DNA of 64,000 bases from Segatella copri. Its GTDB lineage: Bacteria > Bacteroidota > Bacteroidia > Bacteroidales > Bacteroidaceae. The notes beneath the pieces were generated by a model. The model was not told where the DNA came from and searched no databases. It was given only the letters and a program-made list of their open reading frames with translations. Shown in pieces: positions 35,702 through 45,002 of the stretch. The position numbers and the translations under genes were made by a program. The stretch covers positions 1,240,001 through 1,304,000 of the forward strand of contig NZ_JAPDUW010000001.1 of the NCBI RefSeq assembly GCF_026015295.1. The letters run 5' to 3'. Each line of letters begins with the position of its first letter. The first letter of the stretch is position 1.

Positions 35702-37111
35702 TTATAATATCTGCAAGGGTGATGATACCAGGATAGAAGCTCCATGTGCCAACAGGAAATCGTGATCTCTGAATCCCCAAAGAACAGAGATACAAGGCAT
35801 TCCACTGTTCTTTGCCGTCATCACATCCACGTCGCTGTCGCCGATATATACCGCCCTTTCTCTATCCGCATGCAGCTGTCGCAAGGCTTCGTTTACGGTA
35901 TCTGGAGCCGGTTTTTTCTTGATATTCTCCCGCTCTCCTATAGCTACATCTACCAGGTCGCCGAAGAAATGGCGGCAGATTTCCTGGGTAGCAGCATAAA
36001 ACTTGTTGCTTACCACCGCAATGTTCTTTCCCCTATTCTTCAGTTCCTCCAGCATCTCCATCACGTCCGGATAAGGTTTCGTATTATCCATATTGTGCAC
36101 CATATAATGCTGGCGGAAATCCTGCAGGGTTTTCTCAAACTTCTCATTCTCCAATCCTCCCGGCACGGCACGTTCCATCAGTTTCTTCACCCCGTTTCCT
36201 ACAAACATGCGTACCTCCTCCAGCGTACGTTCAGGCATCCCGTTCAGCTTCAGCGCATAATTGCAGCTTGCAGCCAGGTCGTGGAGAGAAGAAATCAGGG
36301 TTCCGTCAAGATCGAAGATATAGGTATCGAAATTGAACTGGGCATGAACCGGCACCCTCTTGATGCGGAACTCACCGCCGTGTAGCACATAAACATCCTG
36401 ATGGTATACACGGATTTCACCCTGAGGAGTTCCCTGTCCACCTGCCTGTTCATTACCCGAAATGCCAAAGATTCTGTTATCCCCAAATTCCCATCTCTTC
36501 AGTTTCTGGGTCTGTGCATCAATCACCACATATTTATATTCTATCGGCTCATCGATAGCCTGCACATTCACAGATATTTCCCAGTCCTTGCCATGATTGT
36601 TCTGCATCTTCAGGAAATGAGCCGGATTCCATTTGCCCAGCGTAGGATGATTTCCCAACAGAGCTACAGCCTCACCCTCATAGAGTTTCGGGGCATGAAT
36701 CTTGAAGATGATAGTACGGTCGAAGAGAGGCAGACGCGCTGGCTTGACATCAGCAAACTTTACCTGCTGCAATACGAAGGCATTTTTTTCCACGTAAGGA
36801 TTATCCTCCTCCAGCCAATAGTCCTGAAAATAGAAATTCTTACTCTCATCAAAAACATATTGGCGGGCAGAAGCGAGCGATTCCCTACGCAGCACCTTTC
36901 CCTCAGCATCTTTCACGCAGTAGCAGTAAGCCACAGCTACGAAAGGGTGATGGCGGTTCTGCCTTGACGCCATTTCCACCTCCCAGTGATACCCGTCCCG
37001 GGTGGTCATCGGCAAGTCCATCGTATCTTGATAGCCGTCAGCGGCGGCAAAAGTTAATTCTACATGCAGGGCATGACCCCACTTGGCAGCATACGCTATC
37101 GAAAACTTCAT
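35702..37111 (-). CDS. Tandem CBM20 - HAD phosphatase fusion protein
   Basis: 469 residues from the ATG at 37111 (MKFSIAYAAKWGHALHVEL); ATG 37117 is possible. Residues 1-100 look like the first starch-binding CBM20 of bacterial MalQ/plant DPE2, and 133-220 like the second (GNHPTLGKWNPAHFLKMQ; EYKYVVID; KRWEFGDNRIFGI). Residues 263-469 are a phosphoglycolate-phosphatase-like HAD: FDLDGT (Asp267/269), VVSNK (Ser368), KKPAPD (Lys400), GDSDVDV (Asp425/429). Instead of the GH77 catalytic domain that usually follows these modules, a phosphatase is attached. No signal peptide, so it should act on cytoplasmic glycogen or maltodextrin phosphate; this is inference. glgB lies about 3 kb away. Confidence 0.85.
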   Translation of the reverse strand: MKFSIAYAAKWGHALHVELTFAAADGYQDTMDLPMTTRDGYHWEVEMASRQNRHHPFVAVAYCYCVKDAEGKVLRRESLASARQYVFDESKNFYFQDYWLEEDNPYVEKNAFVLQQVKFADVKPARLPLFDRTIIFKIHAPKLYEGEAVALLGNHPTLGKWNPAHFLKMQNNHGKDWEISVNVQAIDEPIEYKYVVIDAQTQKLKRWEFGDNRIFGISGNEQAGGQGTPQGEIRVYHQDVYVLHGGEFRIKRVPVHAQFNFDTYIFDLDGTLISSLHDLAASCNYALKLNGMPERTLEEVRMFVGNGVKKLMERAVPGGLENEKFEKTLQDFRQHYMVHNMDNTKPYPDVMEMLEELKNRGKNIAVVSNKFYAATQEICRHFFGDLVDVAIGERENIKKKPAPDTVNEALRQLHADRERAVYIGDSDVDVMTAKNSGMPCISVLWGFRDHDFLLAHGASILVSSPLQIL

Positions 37112-37179
37112 TTTCATAATCCTTTTATAATAATGTGCCCGAAAGCACCGATACACATGTTGATTCTCAATGTCAAGTG

Positions 37180-37187
37180 CAAAGGTA
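37180..37187 (-). promoter_or_regulatory. Promoter (-7 box) of the CBM20-HAD gene
   Basis: Minus-strand TACCTTTG matches TAnnTTTG, about 70 bp before the ATG. It supports the short start, because the longer open frame begins upstream of this box. Confidence 0.55.
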
Positions 37188-37249
37188 ACAAAAAAGCAGA
37201 CACAACGGATAAAGAAAGATGACAATTAACCTATTTTAAATTCCTATAC

Positions 37250-37280
37250 TTTGCTATTTCCCATTTTTACTGTACTTTTG
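37250..37280 (+). promoter_or_regulatory. Promoter of mltG
   Basis: TTTG (37250-37253), 19 bp, TACTTTTG (37273-37280): a full consensus match 28 bp upstream of the mltG ATG. Confidence 0.75.
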
Positions 37281-37308
37281 CACCCGAAAAATAACAAACA
37301 AGAAGAAT

Positions 37309-38361
37309 ATGAAAAAGAAAAAATCATTTTCTAAGCTCTATCTGTATGGTGCTATAGGCTGCATCGCAGTCATCGCCATCGTGGGCTACATCTACTGTTT
37401 CTCTTCCTTCTCGAAGAGCAGCAACACCGAGTATGTTTACATCGACAGCGATGATAACATCGACTCTGTATACAACAAGCTCCGCCCATTTGCCAAGAGC
37501 ATTCCGTTCCAGGCATTCAAGACCCTGACTCTCCATTCCGGCTATGCCGATCATATCCGCACCGGCAGATACGCCATTGCTCCGGGCGATGGTGCCCTCA
37601 AGACATGGCGCCACATGAAGAACGGTTTGCAGGAACCGGTTAGCCTTACCATCCCTTCGGTACGCACGCTCGACAAACTCTCTGATGAGATTGGCAAGAA
37701 GATGATGTTTGGCAGCAACGACCTCTACCATGCCCTGCGCGACGAGAGCGTCTGTCAGAAATATGGTTACGATACTGCCACCATCGCCTGCATGTTCGTA
37801 CCTAACACCTACGATCTCTACTGGAACATCTCGGTAGATAAATTTCTGGAGCGCATGAAGAAAGAAAGCGACAAGTTCTGGAACTTTGAGCGCACCGAAA
37901 AGGCAAAGGCTATGAAGCTGACACCGGTTGAGATCATCACCCTTGCCAGCATCGTGGACGAAGAAACAGCCAACAACGGTGAGAAACCGATGATAGCCGG
38001 CATGTATTACAACCGTCTGATGCTTCGCAATGCCGAATATCCAGAGGGAATGCCATTGCAGGCCGATCCTACCATTAAATATGCCTGGCAGCGATTCGAC
38101 CTCAAGCGCATCTACAACAACCTCCTGTCTATCAAGAGCCCGTATAATACCTACAAGAACCCAGGTTTGCCACCGGGGCCTATCCGTATTCCGAGCGTAG
38201 CAGGTATCGATGCCGTCCTCAACCATGTGCATCACGATTACCTCTACATGTGTGCCAAGGAGGATTTCAGCGGCACTCATAATTTTGCCCGCACTTACGA
38301 TGAGCATCTGCAGAATGCAGCCAAATATTCTAAGGCACTCAACGAAAGAGGTATCAAGTAA
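37309..38361 (+). CDS. mltG: Endolytic murein transglycosylase MltG
   Basis: 350 residues. A single N-terminal membrane helix (LYGAIGCIAVIAIVGYIYC) anchors a YceG/MltG domain. LASIVDEETANNGEKPMIAGMYYNRL holds the catalytic Glu, and MPLQADPTIKYAW and SPYNTYKNPGLPPGPI are family signatures. It cleaves nascent glycan strands in the membrane, limiting peptidoglycan chain length. A hairpin terminator follows. Confidence 0.95.
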   Translation: MKKKKSFSKLYLYGAIGCIAVIAIVGYIYCFSSFSKSSNTEYVYIDSDDNIDSVYNKLRPFAKSIPFQAFKTLTLHSGYADHIRTGRYAIAPGDGALKTWRHMKNGLQEPVSLTIPSVRTLDKLSDEIGKKMMFGSNDLYHALRDESVCQKYGYDTATIACMFVPNTYDLYWNISVDKFLERMKKESDKFWNFERTEKAKAMKLTPVEIITLASIVDEETANNGEKPMIAGMYYNRLMLRNAEYPEGMPLQADPTIKYAWQRFDLKRIYNNLLSIKSPYNTYKNPGLPPGPIRIPSVAGIDAVLNHVHHDYLYMCAKEDFSGTHNFARTYDEHLQNAAKYSKALNERGIK

Positions 38362-38389
38362 GATAAGGAAACAAGAAAGGTAAAAATGA

Positions 38390-38439
38390 GTCAGAAAACT
38401 TGCAAAGCGTTAGTGATTTTACAAGTTTTCTGACTTTTT
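38390..38439 (+). terminator. Terminator of mltG
   Basis: 13-bp arms GTCAGAAAACTTG / CAAGTTTTCTGAC around a 19-base loop, followed by five Ts. Confidence 0.85.
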
Positions 38440-38440
38440 A

Positions 38441-38472
38441 TTTGGTAGTCTAACAAAATAGTTGTAAATTTG
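38441..38472 (+). promoter_or_regulatory. Promoter of the ACT/UPF0210 pair
   Basis: TTTG (38441-38444), 20 bp, TAAATTTG (38465-38472): a full consensus. It sits directly after the mltG terminator and excludes an ACT start at 38470. Confidence 0.75.
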
Positions 38473-38511
38473 CAGCCGAAAACTTACCAATTTAAAATAA
38501 GGAATAAATAC

Positions 38512-38784
38512 ATGAACAGAACGATTATTACAGTAGTGGGCAAGGATACCGTTGGTATCATCGCCAAGGTATGTACCTATTTGGCAGAGAACAGTATCAA
38601 CATCTTGGATATCTCTCAAACCATCGTACAGGAGTATTTCAACATGATGATGATCGTAGACATGGGCAAGATGCAGAAAACTTTCGAGGAAGTAGCCGAT
38701 GAACTCACCAATGTTGGTAAGGCTATGGGCGTGCAGATCAAATGCCAGCGCGAGGAAATTTTCAATATGATGCACAGAATTTAA
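38512..38784 (+). CDS. ACT-domain protein (UPF0237)
   Basis: 90 residues from the ATG at 38512 (MNRTIITVVGKDTVGIIAKVC), placed after the promoter. A single ACT fold (TIITVVGKDTVGIIAKVCTYLAENSINILDISQT...) with no enzyme domain. ACT proteins bind amino acids or other small ligands and regulate partners. It lies 12 bp upstream of a UPF0210 gene, a pairing seen in many bacteria, suggesting it regulates or complexes with the larger protein. Confidence 0.88.
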   Translation: MNRTIITVVGKDTVGIIAKVCTYLAENSINILDISQTIVQEYFNMMMIVDMGKMQKTFEEVADELTNVGKAMGVQIKCQREEIFNMMHRI

Positions 38785-38796
38785 AAAGCAAACAAT

Positions 38797-40161
38797 ATGA
38801 TCAATATATCTGAGGTTATCGAAACCAATAAGATGATAGAGCAGGAGAATTTCGATGTGCGTACCATCACCATGGGTATCAACCTTTTGGATTGCGCATC
38901 TACCGATCTCGATGAGCTCTGTCAGAACATTCATAATAAGATTACACGTCTGGCAAAGAACCTGGTGAAGACCGGCGAAGAAATCTCCAAGGAGTTTGGT
39001 GTGCCTATCGTCAACAAGCGTATCTCCATCACTCCTATCTCGCTGGTAGGCGGTTCTGCCTGCAAGACTACCGACGATTACGTGAAGATTGCCAAGACCC
39101 TCGACCAGTGTGCCAAGGAACTCGGCATCAACTTCCTGGGCGGCTATTCTGCCATCGTAAGCAAGGGTATGAGCAAGAGCGATGAGCTCCTTATCCGTTC
39201 TATCCCTCAGGCGATGGCACAGACCGATTTTGTCTGCAGTTCTGTCAATGTGGGTTCTACCAAGACCGGTATCAACATGGATGCCGTTCGACTGATGGGC
39301 GAAATCGTAAAGGATACAGCCGAGGCAACCAAGGACAGAGGTTCTCTGGGTTGCGCCAAGCTCGTTGTTCTCTGCAATGCGCCAGACGACAATCCGTTCA
39401 TGGCTGGTGCCTTCCATGGTGTTTCAGAGGCCGATGCGGTAGTGAGTGTCGGTGTCAGCGGTCCCGGCGTTGTAAAGTATGCATTGGAGAAGGTAAAGGG
39501 CGAAAGCTTCGAGGTTCTTTGCGAAACCATCAAGCGCACCGCCTTCAAGATTACCCGTGTAGGTCAGTTGGTAGCCAAGGAGGCTTCACGCCGTCTGAAC
39601 GTACCTTTCGGCATCATCGACCTTTCATTGGCTCCTACCCCAGCTATCGGTGATAGTGTAGCCGATATTCTCGAGCTCATCGGTCTTGAGCATGCCGGTG
39701 CTCCTGGTACCACAGCAGCTCTTGCACTCCTGAACGACCAGGTTAAGAAGGGCGGTATCATGGCTTCTTCTTATGTAGGTGGTTTGAGCGGTGCCTTCAT
39801 CCCTGTCAGCGAAGACCAGGGCATGATCAACGCTGTAGAGGCTGGTGCGCTGACCATCGAGAAGCTTGAGGCGATGACTTGTGTCTGCTCAGTAGGTTTG
39901 GATATGATTGCCATCCCTGGCGATACTCCAGCCACCACCATTTCCGGTGTCATTGCCGACGAGGCTGCCATCGGTATGGTTAACCAAAAGACTACTGCCG
40001 TACGTATCATCCCAGTTGTGGGCATGAAGGTAGGCGACAATGTAGATTTTGGCGGTTTGCTCGGTCATGCTCCAATCATGCCTGTAAACCCATTCAGTTG
40101 CGAGGCATTCGTAAACCGTGCCGGTCGTATTCCGGCTCCAATCCACAGTTTCAAGAATTAA
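38797..40161 (+). CDS. UPF0210/PFL family protein
   Basis: 454 residues. [19 protein letters not shown] near the start, [36 protein letters not shown] and [40 protein letters not shown] are typical of UPF0210 (DUF711), which is structurally related to anaerobic ribonucleotide reductase/pyruvate formate-lyase-like folds. The activity is unknown. It is coupled to the ACT protein and ends in a hairpin. Confidence 0.88.
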   Translation: MINISEVIETNKMIEQENFDVRTITMGINLLDCASTDLDELCQNIHNKITRLAKNLVKTGEEISKEFGVPIVNKRISITPISLVGGSACKTTDDYVKIAKTLDQCAKELGINFLGGYSAIVSKGMSKSDELLIRSIPQAMAQTDFVCSSVNVGSTKTGINMDAVRLMGEIVKDTAEATKDRGSLGCAKLVVLCNAPDDNPFMAGAFHGVSEADAVVSVGVSGPGVVKYALEKVKGESFEVLCETIKRTAFKITRVGQLVAKEASRRLNVPFGIIDLSLAPTPAIGDSVADILELIGLEHAGAPGTTAALALLNDQVKKGGIMASSYVGGLSGAFIPVSEDQGMINAVEAGALTIEKLEAMTCVCSVGLDMIAIPGDTPATTISGVIADEAAIGMVNQKTTAVRIIPVVGMKVGDNVDFGGLLGHAPIMPVNPFSCEAFVNRAGRIPAPIHSFKN

Positions 40162-40181
40162 ACTTTTTTGATTCAAAATAC

Positions 40182-40224
40182 AAATTCCCCATTCTGCTTT
40201 CTCAAGCGGGCTGGGGGATTTTTT
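40182..40224 (+). terminator. Terminator of the ACT/UPF0210 pair
   Basis: AAATTCCCCA pairs imperfectly with TGGGGGATTTTTT, with an inner GC-rich segment, 20 bp past the stop and ending in a T-run. Confidence 0.7.
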
Positions 40225-40378
40225 CATTGTATAATCACTTATCTATCTTCTAAAGCGGTTCATCATGGCAAAACATAGGTGGATAGATACTAAGAAAAAT
40301 CAACTACAGATATTTAAATCCAATCCTTAAATAAGACGGAAGCTCCCCCAAAAGTCAAAAGAATCGGGAAAAAGAAAA

Positions 40379-40408
40379 ATAAAGGGTGAGACTTCTCCCA
40401 CCCTTTAT
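40379..40408 (-). terminator. Terminator of the xylulokinase gene
   Basis: ATAAAGGGTG / CACCCTTTAT arms with an inner GAG/CTC pairing; a T-run follows on the minus strand, 43 bp after the stop. Between 40225 and 40378 no gene was supported. Confidence 0.8.
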
Positions 40409-40451
40409 CTGATATTATAAAAAAAGTTTGTCTAAAGTAAATTACAAACGT

Positions 40452-41939
40452 TTAAAGTTTTTTCAGCTCTTCTTTCCATGCAGAATAAGCCTCGAGATAA
40501 GCAGAACGGTTAGCCTCATCAGGATCTATGACTGCAAGTTTCTTCAATGAAGCAAAAGCCTCATTATGATCCTTATAGATACCGGCGCCAATACCAGCAC
40601 CCTTAGCAGCACCTGCACTACCATCTGTCTCATAAAGTTCGATAGTAGCACCACTCACACCCGCCAAGGTATCTCGGAACAACGGACTGAGGAACATATT
40701 AGCCTTACCTGCATGAATATTCTTTATATCCATACCCATCTGCTGCATGATTTCCATTCCATAGCAGAAACTGAAGACGATACCCTCTTGTGCTGCACGA
40801 ACAATATGAGCACGATTATGCTTATTAAAGCTGATGCCACGAATAGAACAACCAACTTCTTTATTCTCTAATACACGCTCAGCTCCATTACCAAATGGGA
40901 TAATCTTAACACCATCACTACCTATTGGCACAGAAGCTGCAAGATCATTCATATCCGCATAGCTTACATCTGGAGTGATATTTCGATGAACCCACGCATT
41001 CAAGATACCAGTTCCATTGATACACAACAATACACCAAGACGGTCAAGGTCTGTAGTATAATTAGCATGAGCAAAAGTATTGACACGGCTCTTTGGATCA
41101 TAGTTAACATCACCCAATACACCATATACAACTCCTGATGTACCTGCAGTACTTGCAATTTCACCCGGATTGAACACATTCAGACTCACAGCATTATTTG
41201 GCTGGTCACCCGCACGATAAGATATTGGTGTACCTTCTTTCAGGCCAAGTTCTTCAGCTGCCGCTTTACTTACTACACTCTGTACAGAGAATGTAGGAAC
41301 AATATCAGCCAGAATGCTTTCATCGAAGCCAAAGTAATCAAGCAGGAATTTAGCAGGCTTTTTCTGGTTGAAGTCCCACATCATACCTTCAGAAAGACCA
41401 CTGATAGTAGTCTTAACTTCACCTGAAAGTTTCATTGCCAGATAATCACCAGGAAGCATAATCTTATCAATCTTATCAAACAGTTCCGGTTCATTATCCT
41501 TTACCCAAGCAAGTTTAGAAGCAGTAAAGTTTCCAGGAGAATTGAGCAGATTACGCAAGCAGAAGTCCTCACCTAAATCATGAAAAGCCTTCTCGCCATA
41601 AGGTACGGCACGAGAGTCGCACCAGATGATACTAGGACGCAAAACTTGCTGATTCTTATCAACACAAACCAAGCCATGCATCTGGTACGAGATACCAATA
41701 GCAAGGATATCTTCACCCTTGGCACCAGATTCTGCCATGATTTTCCTGAGCGACAGCTTAGCATTATCCCACCACATCTGAGGATCCTGCTCTGCCCAAC
41801 CGGTCTTTACAGCCATAATGGGTGCTTCATGATCCGGATAGAATGCAGAAGCTACGATTTCTCCATTGTCAACATCAGTAAGCGAAGCCTTTACAGAACT
41901 TGAGCCTACGTCAAAACCTAATAAATATCTACTAGCCAT
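40452..41939 (-). CDS. xylB: FGGY carbohydrate kinase, likely xylulokinase
   Basis: 495 residues. LLGFDVGSSSVKASLTD is the N-terminal ATP-phosphate loop; ISYQMHGLVCVDKNQQVLRPSIIWCDSRA is the sugar-binding motif with MHGLV typical of xylulokinase; AGDQPNNAVSLNVFNPGEIASTAGTSGVV contains the catalytic base region (GDQ). It phosphorylates D-xylulose to enter the pentose phosphate pathway. xylA and a transporter are not adjacent, so it is an isolated kinase gene here; other pentuloses are possible substrates. Confidence 0.88.
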   Translation of the reverse strand: MASRYLLGFDVGSSSVKASLTDVDNGEIVASAFYPDHEAPIMAVKTGWAEQDPQMWWDNAKLSLRKIMAESGAKGEDILAIGISYQMHGLVCVDKNQQVLRPSIIWCDSRAVPYGEKAFHDLGEDFCLRNLLNSPGNFTASKLAWVKDNEPELFDKIDKIMLPGDYLAMKLSGEVKTTISGLSEGMMWDFNQKKPAKFLLDYFGFDESILADIVPTFSVQSVVSKAAAEELGLKEGTPISYRAGDQPNNAVSLNVFNPGEIASTAGTSGVVYGVLGDVNYDPKSRVNTFAHANYTTDLDRLGVLLCINGTGILNAWVHRNITPDVSYADMNDLAASVPIGSDGVKIIPFGNGAERVLENKEVGCSIRGISFNKHNRAHIVRAAQEGIVFSFCYGMEIMQQMGMDIKNIHAGKANMFLSPLFRDTLAGVSGATIELYETDGSAGAAKGAGIGAGIYKDHNEAFASLKKLAVIDPDEANRSAYLEAYSAWKEELKKL

Positions 41940-42043
41940 AGTTTATTCGTTTATATGTTTATTGTTTAACTTTTATCAGTTTTTATAAAGTCTACATATA
42001 TTATACGAACATACTACAACATTCCCCTCATAAAAAAAATAAT

Positions 42044-42397
42044 TTAGAACATATTCTCATCAAAAAGACTTTGAGGAGCACTATCGTCAGCCTTACTCTC
42101 CTCTTCATTACTATTTTCTAATACAGAAGAAGAAAAATTAAGCATCAGTTGCTGTACGGCCTTTGAATCAAAATTAACATGATATACACCATACCCCTTA
42201 CCTTTTTCTATAAGCGATTGTGGGTCTTTAGCGCATCTGGTGAGATATTGTGTAACATAGCTATGAACATCCTTGTAATTCAGAGGTGTAAAAATCGAAT
42301 TACAGGAATTATATACATGACGAGCTATTTTTTCTACTTTCAACCCTTTTGCACCCGCAGCCAAAAGAACATTGAATATCTCCTGATCAAGTTTCAT
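42044..42397 (-). CDS. Small winged-helix-like protein of unknown function
   Basis: 117 residues from the ATG at 42397 (MKLDQEIFNVLLAAGAKGLK). The frame reaches a GTG at 42439, but that lies against the upstream gene's terminator. IFNVLLAAGAKGLKVEKIARHVYNSCNSIFTPLNYKDVHSYVTQYLTRCAK and GYGVYHVN suggest a winged helix or HARE-HTH-like DNA-binding fold; the tail (SNEEESKADDSAPQSLFDENMF) is acidic and disordered. No close family was recognised. It follows the winged-helix gene at 42504. Confidence 0.6.
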   Translation of the reverse strand: MKLDQEIFNVLLAAGAKGLKVEKIARHVYNSCNSIFTPLNYKDVHSYVTQYLTRCAKDPQSLIEKGKGYGVYHVNFDSKAVQQLMLNFSSSVLENSNEEESKADDSAPQSLFDENMF

Positions 42398-42451
42398 ATA
42401 ATAATCATAACATTCGTCCTCTTTCAAGAGAGAAGACACAAAAAGAAAAAA

Positions 42452-42481
42452 CCGCGGTTACTCACTTACAAGCAACCGCGG
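42452..42481 (-). terminator. Terminator of the winged-helix gene
   Basis: CCGCGGTT / AACCGCGG arms (42452-42459, 42474-42481) with a T-run on the minus strand (A-run at 42440-42450). Confidence 0.8.
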
Positions 42482-42503
42482 CTCTTTGAAAAATAAACCT
42501 TAT

Positions 42504-42800
42504 TTAAGCGAGAGCAACCTTGTTGTCCTCATCCTTAATCTTACCCTCTTTGAAGAGCCAACCGATACCAAGGATTACATCCTCTGTACTGATCTTAGCA
42601 GCCTTAGCAATTTCTGCTACTGTGAGAGCCTTTTCTGAAGCTGCCAATGCCTGATATACATCACCAGCTCTAAAACCTGCGTTCTCTGCGTTCAAGTAAA
42701 GAACGTCCTTCTTTGCTGCAGGAGCCTTCTTTGCTACTGGAGCCTTCTTTGCTGCTGGCTTCTTTGCAGCAGTCTTAGTTGTCGCTTTCTTTTCTACCAT
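42504..42800 (-). CDS. Winged-helix protein with histone H1-like tail
   Basis: 98 residues. Residues 1-31 hold 11 lysines in AAKKP/AAKKA-type repeats (MVEKKATTKTAAKKPAAKKA), like bacterial histone H1-like proteins. Residues 45-98 form a compact winged helix (AGDVYQALAASEKALTVAEIAKAAKISTEDVILGIGWLFKEGKIKDED) similar to DUF2582-type domains. A nucleoid-associated or regulatory DNA-binding protein is likely. It has its own -7 box at 42863 and a terminator. Confidence 0.85.
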   Translation of the reverse strand: MVEKKATTKTAAKKPAAKKAPVAKKAPAAKKDVLYLNAENAGFRAGDVYQALAASEKALTVAEIAKAAKISTEDVILGIGWLFKEGKIKDEDNKVALA

Positions 42801-42862
42801 GTTTTAAGAATTTTATGATTCTATTGAGCCTCATTTCGTCAGCTCAACCTTAATATCTGCTG

Positions 42863-42870
42863 CAAATTTA
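42863..42870 (-). promoter_or_regulatory. Promoter (-7 box) of the winged-helix gene
   Basis: Minus-strand TAAATTTG matches TAnnTTTG. The leader of about 55 bases includes a TTGAGC/GCTCAA inverted repeat (about 42824-42847). Confidence 0.5.
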
Positions 42871-42926
42871 TAACTTTTATTTCGAAATAGTGTTAGAAAA
42901 ACAGAAAAAACTACTACTTATAAACA

Positions 42927-42970
42927 AAAGTGCTGCATTTCTTGATTTACGTCAAGAAGCGCAGCACTTT
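42927..42970 (-). terminator. Terminator of aspS
   Basis: A long hairpin (AAAGTGCTGC with TTCTTGA, against TCAAGAA with GCAGCACTTT), about 100 bp after the aspS stop, followed on the minus strand by a T-rich tract. Confidence 0.75.
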
Positions 42971-43069
42971 ATTTACTAAAAATCAATTACTTATTATAAA
43001 TCATTGAATTTTTCTCAAGGCATTTTACGCATACTCTTTTATGGAGTGAATACCTTCGTTTCTCTATTT

Positions 43070-44830
43070 TTATTCAGCCTTCAAATCAAGTTTGATTTCC
43101 AATTCATCCAACTGCTTAGGGTCAAGTTCAGAAGGAGCATCGAGCATAACATCTCGACCTGAGTTGTTCTTTGGGAAGGCAATACAATCGCGAATACTGT
43201 CGAGACCAGCCATAATGCTGACGAAACGGTCCAAACCGAAAGCAAGACCTGCGTGAGGTGGTGCACCATACTTGAAAGCATTCATCAAGAAACCGAACTG
43301 GGCCTCAGCACGTTCTGGAGTAAAGCCGAGAACCTCGAACATCTTCTCCTGCAACTGAGTATCATGGATACGGAGAGAACCTCCACCTACTTCGATACCA
43401 TTGCAAACAAAGTCGTATGCCTTGGCACGAACCTGTTCAGGATGCTCATCAAGCAATGGTATATCATCAGGATTTGGCATAGTGAATGGATGGTGCGTAG
43501 CCATCAGGCGCTGTTCCTCATCGCTCCACTCAAAGAGAGGGAAGTCAATAATCCAAAGACACTTGAATACATTCTTATCACGAAGCCCCAAACGGTCACC
43601 CATTTCCAAACGCAAAGAGCAAAGCTGAATGCGTGTCTTGTTAGCATTATCACCGCTCAAAATCAAAACGAGGTCACCATCCTTGGCTCCCATTACGGTC
43701 TTGATTTCAGCAAGTTCCTCTGGAGAGTAGAACTTATCTATGCTACTCTTCACGGTACCATCTGCATTGTACTTAATATAAACCAAGCCCTTGGCTCCAA
43801 CCTGAGGACGCTTAACAAAATCGGTCAATTCGTTCAACTGCTTACGGCTATAATCAGCACAACCTGGAACACAGATACCGCCAATATACTTAGCCTCATC
43901 GAATACAGAGAAATTACCCTTACCTGTGAAAGCATCTTTCAACTCAACAAATTCCATACCGAAGCGCAAGTCTGGCTTATCGCTACCGAAACGGCGCATA
44001 GCATCGTGCCAGGTCATCTGCTCCAACTTAGGAAGTTCTACACCACGAATCTCCTTAAACAAATGGCGAGCCATTTCCTCGAAAAGGTTGATGACATCAT
44101 CCTGATCAACAAAACTCATTTCACAGTCAACCTGTGTAAACTCTGGCTGACGGTCAGCACGAAGATCCTCATCACGGAAGCACTTGGCAATCTGGAAATA
44201 GCGGTCGAAGCCAGCAACCATCAAAAGCTGCTTTAAAGTCTGAGGACTCTGTGGAAGAGCGTAGAACTGACCTGGATTCATACGGGAAGGAACAACAAAG
44301 TCGCGGGCTCCCTCTGGTGTACTACCAATAAGAACAGGAGTTTCAACCTCCATGAAGTTCTGTGCATCGAGGAAGTTACGAATCAAGATGCACATACGAT
44401 GACGCAACTCCAGATTTTTGCGCACTGCAGGACGACGCAAATCAAGATAACGATACTTCATACGGATATCATCACCACCATCAGTATTATCTTCGATAGT
44501 GAAAGGAGGGGTCTGACTCTGAGAGAGGACATTGAGTTCCTTCACCAGGATTTCGATGTCACCAGTATCCATTTTAGGATTCTTGCTCTGTCGTTCACTT
44601 ACTACACCCTTTATTTGAATGCAGAATTCACGACCTAGCTTGTTAGCTGCATCACACAAGTCCTTGTTATCAGCCTCGTTGAAGACCAACTGTGTGATAC
44701 CATAACGGTCGCGCAAATCGACGAATGTCATACCACCCATCTTTCTTGAGCGCTGTACCCAACCGGCAAGTGTCACTTCCTTGCCGGCATCAGAGAGACG
44801 TAACTCTCCACACGTATTACTTCTGTACAT
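43070..44830 (-). CDS. aspS: Aspartate-tRNA ligase (bacterial type)
   Basis: 586 residues. An N-terminal OB anticodon-binding domain ([32 protein letters not shown]) precedes the class II core ([41 protein letters not shown]) with the bacterial GAD insertion, and motif 3 at [15 protein letters not shown]. It charges tRNA-Asp. A perfect promoter is just upstream. Confidence 0.97.
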   Translation of the reverse strand: MYRSNTCGELRLSDAGKEVTLAGWVQRSRKMGGMTFVDLRDRYGITQLVFNEADNKDLCDAANKLGREFCIQIKGVVSERQSKNPKMDTGDIEILVKELNVLSQSQTPPFTIEDNTDGGDDIRMKYRYLDLRRPAVRKNLELRHRMCILIRNFLDAQNFMEVETPVLIGSTPEGARDFVVPSRMNPGQFYALPQSPQTLKQLLMVAGFDRYFQIAKCFRDEDLRADRQPEFTQVDCEMSFVDQDDVINLFEEMARHLFKEIRGVELPKLEQMTWHDAMRRFGSDKPDLRFGMEFVELKDAFTGKGNFSVFDEAKYIGGICVPGCADYSRKQLNELTDFVKRPQVGAKGLVYIKYNADGTVKSSIDKFYSPEELAEIKTVMGAKDGDLVLILSGDNANKTRIQLCSLRLEMGDRLGLRDKNVFKCLWIIDFPLFEWSDEEQRLMATHHPFTMPNPDDIPLLDEHPEQVRAKAYDFVCNGIEVGGGSLRIHDTQLQEKMFEVLGFTPERAEAQFGFLMNAFKYGAPPHAGLAFGLDRFVSIMAGLDSIRDCIAFPKNNSGRDVMLDAPSELDPKQLDELEIKLDLKAE

Positions 44831-44864
44831 ACCTTATTATATTATATTATTATTTTCCAAAGTG

Positions 44865-44895
44865 CAAAAGTACAACAAATAACGGAAAGGACAAA
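44865..44895 (-). promoter_or_regulatory. Promoter of aspS
   Basis: Minus-strand TACTTTTG (44865-44872) and TTTG (44892-44895), spacer 19 bp: a full consensus. Confidence 0.75.
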
Positions 44896-44902
44896 ATAAA
44901 AT

Positions 44903-45002
44903 CGCGAAAATATTATTAAAAATATCTTCGCGACCCTATTAATGTGACCAAAAGTCACATAAATACATATTAAATAGTTTTATCTCTACTTTTTTAGAGA
45001 TT
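44903..45002. other. Three consecutive hairpins between aspS and the Spy-like gene
   Basis: In order: TCGCGAAAATAT/ATATCTTCGCGA (one mismatch, about 44902-44934), ATGTGAC-CAAAA-GTCACAT (44942-44960) and ATCTCT/AGAGAT (about 44983-45001). The last may terminate the minus-strand envelope operon, and the first may belong to the same 3' region. The middle one looks like a Crp/Fnr-type operator. Confidence 0.5.

Noticed and set aside
37324..38307. 327-codon minus-strand frame over mltG
   Set aside because: mltG is well supported by motifs and promoter; the antisense frame lacks any.
40265..40330. 21-codon ORF (MAKHRWIDTKKNQLQIFKSN...) between two terminators
   Set aside because: No promoter, no conserved context and a length that occurs by chance.
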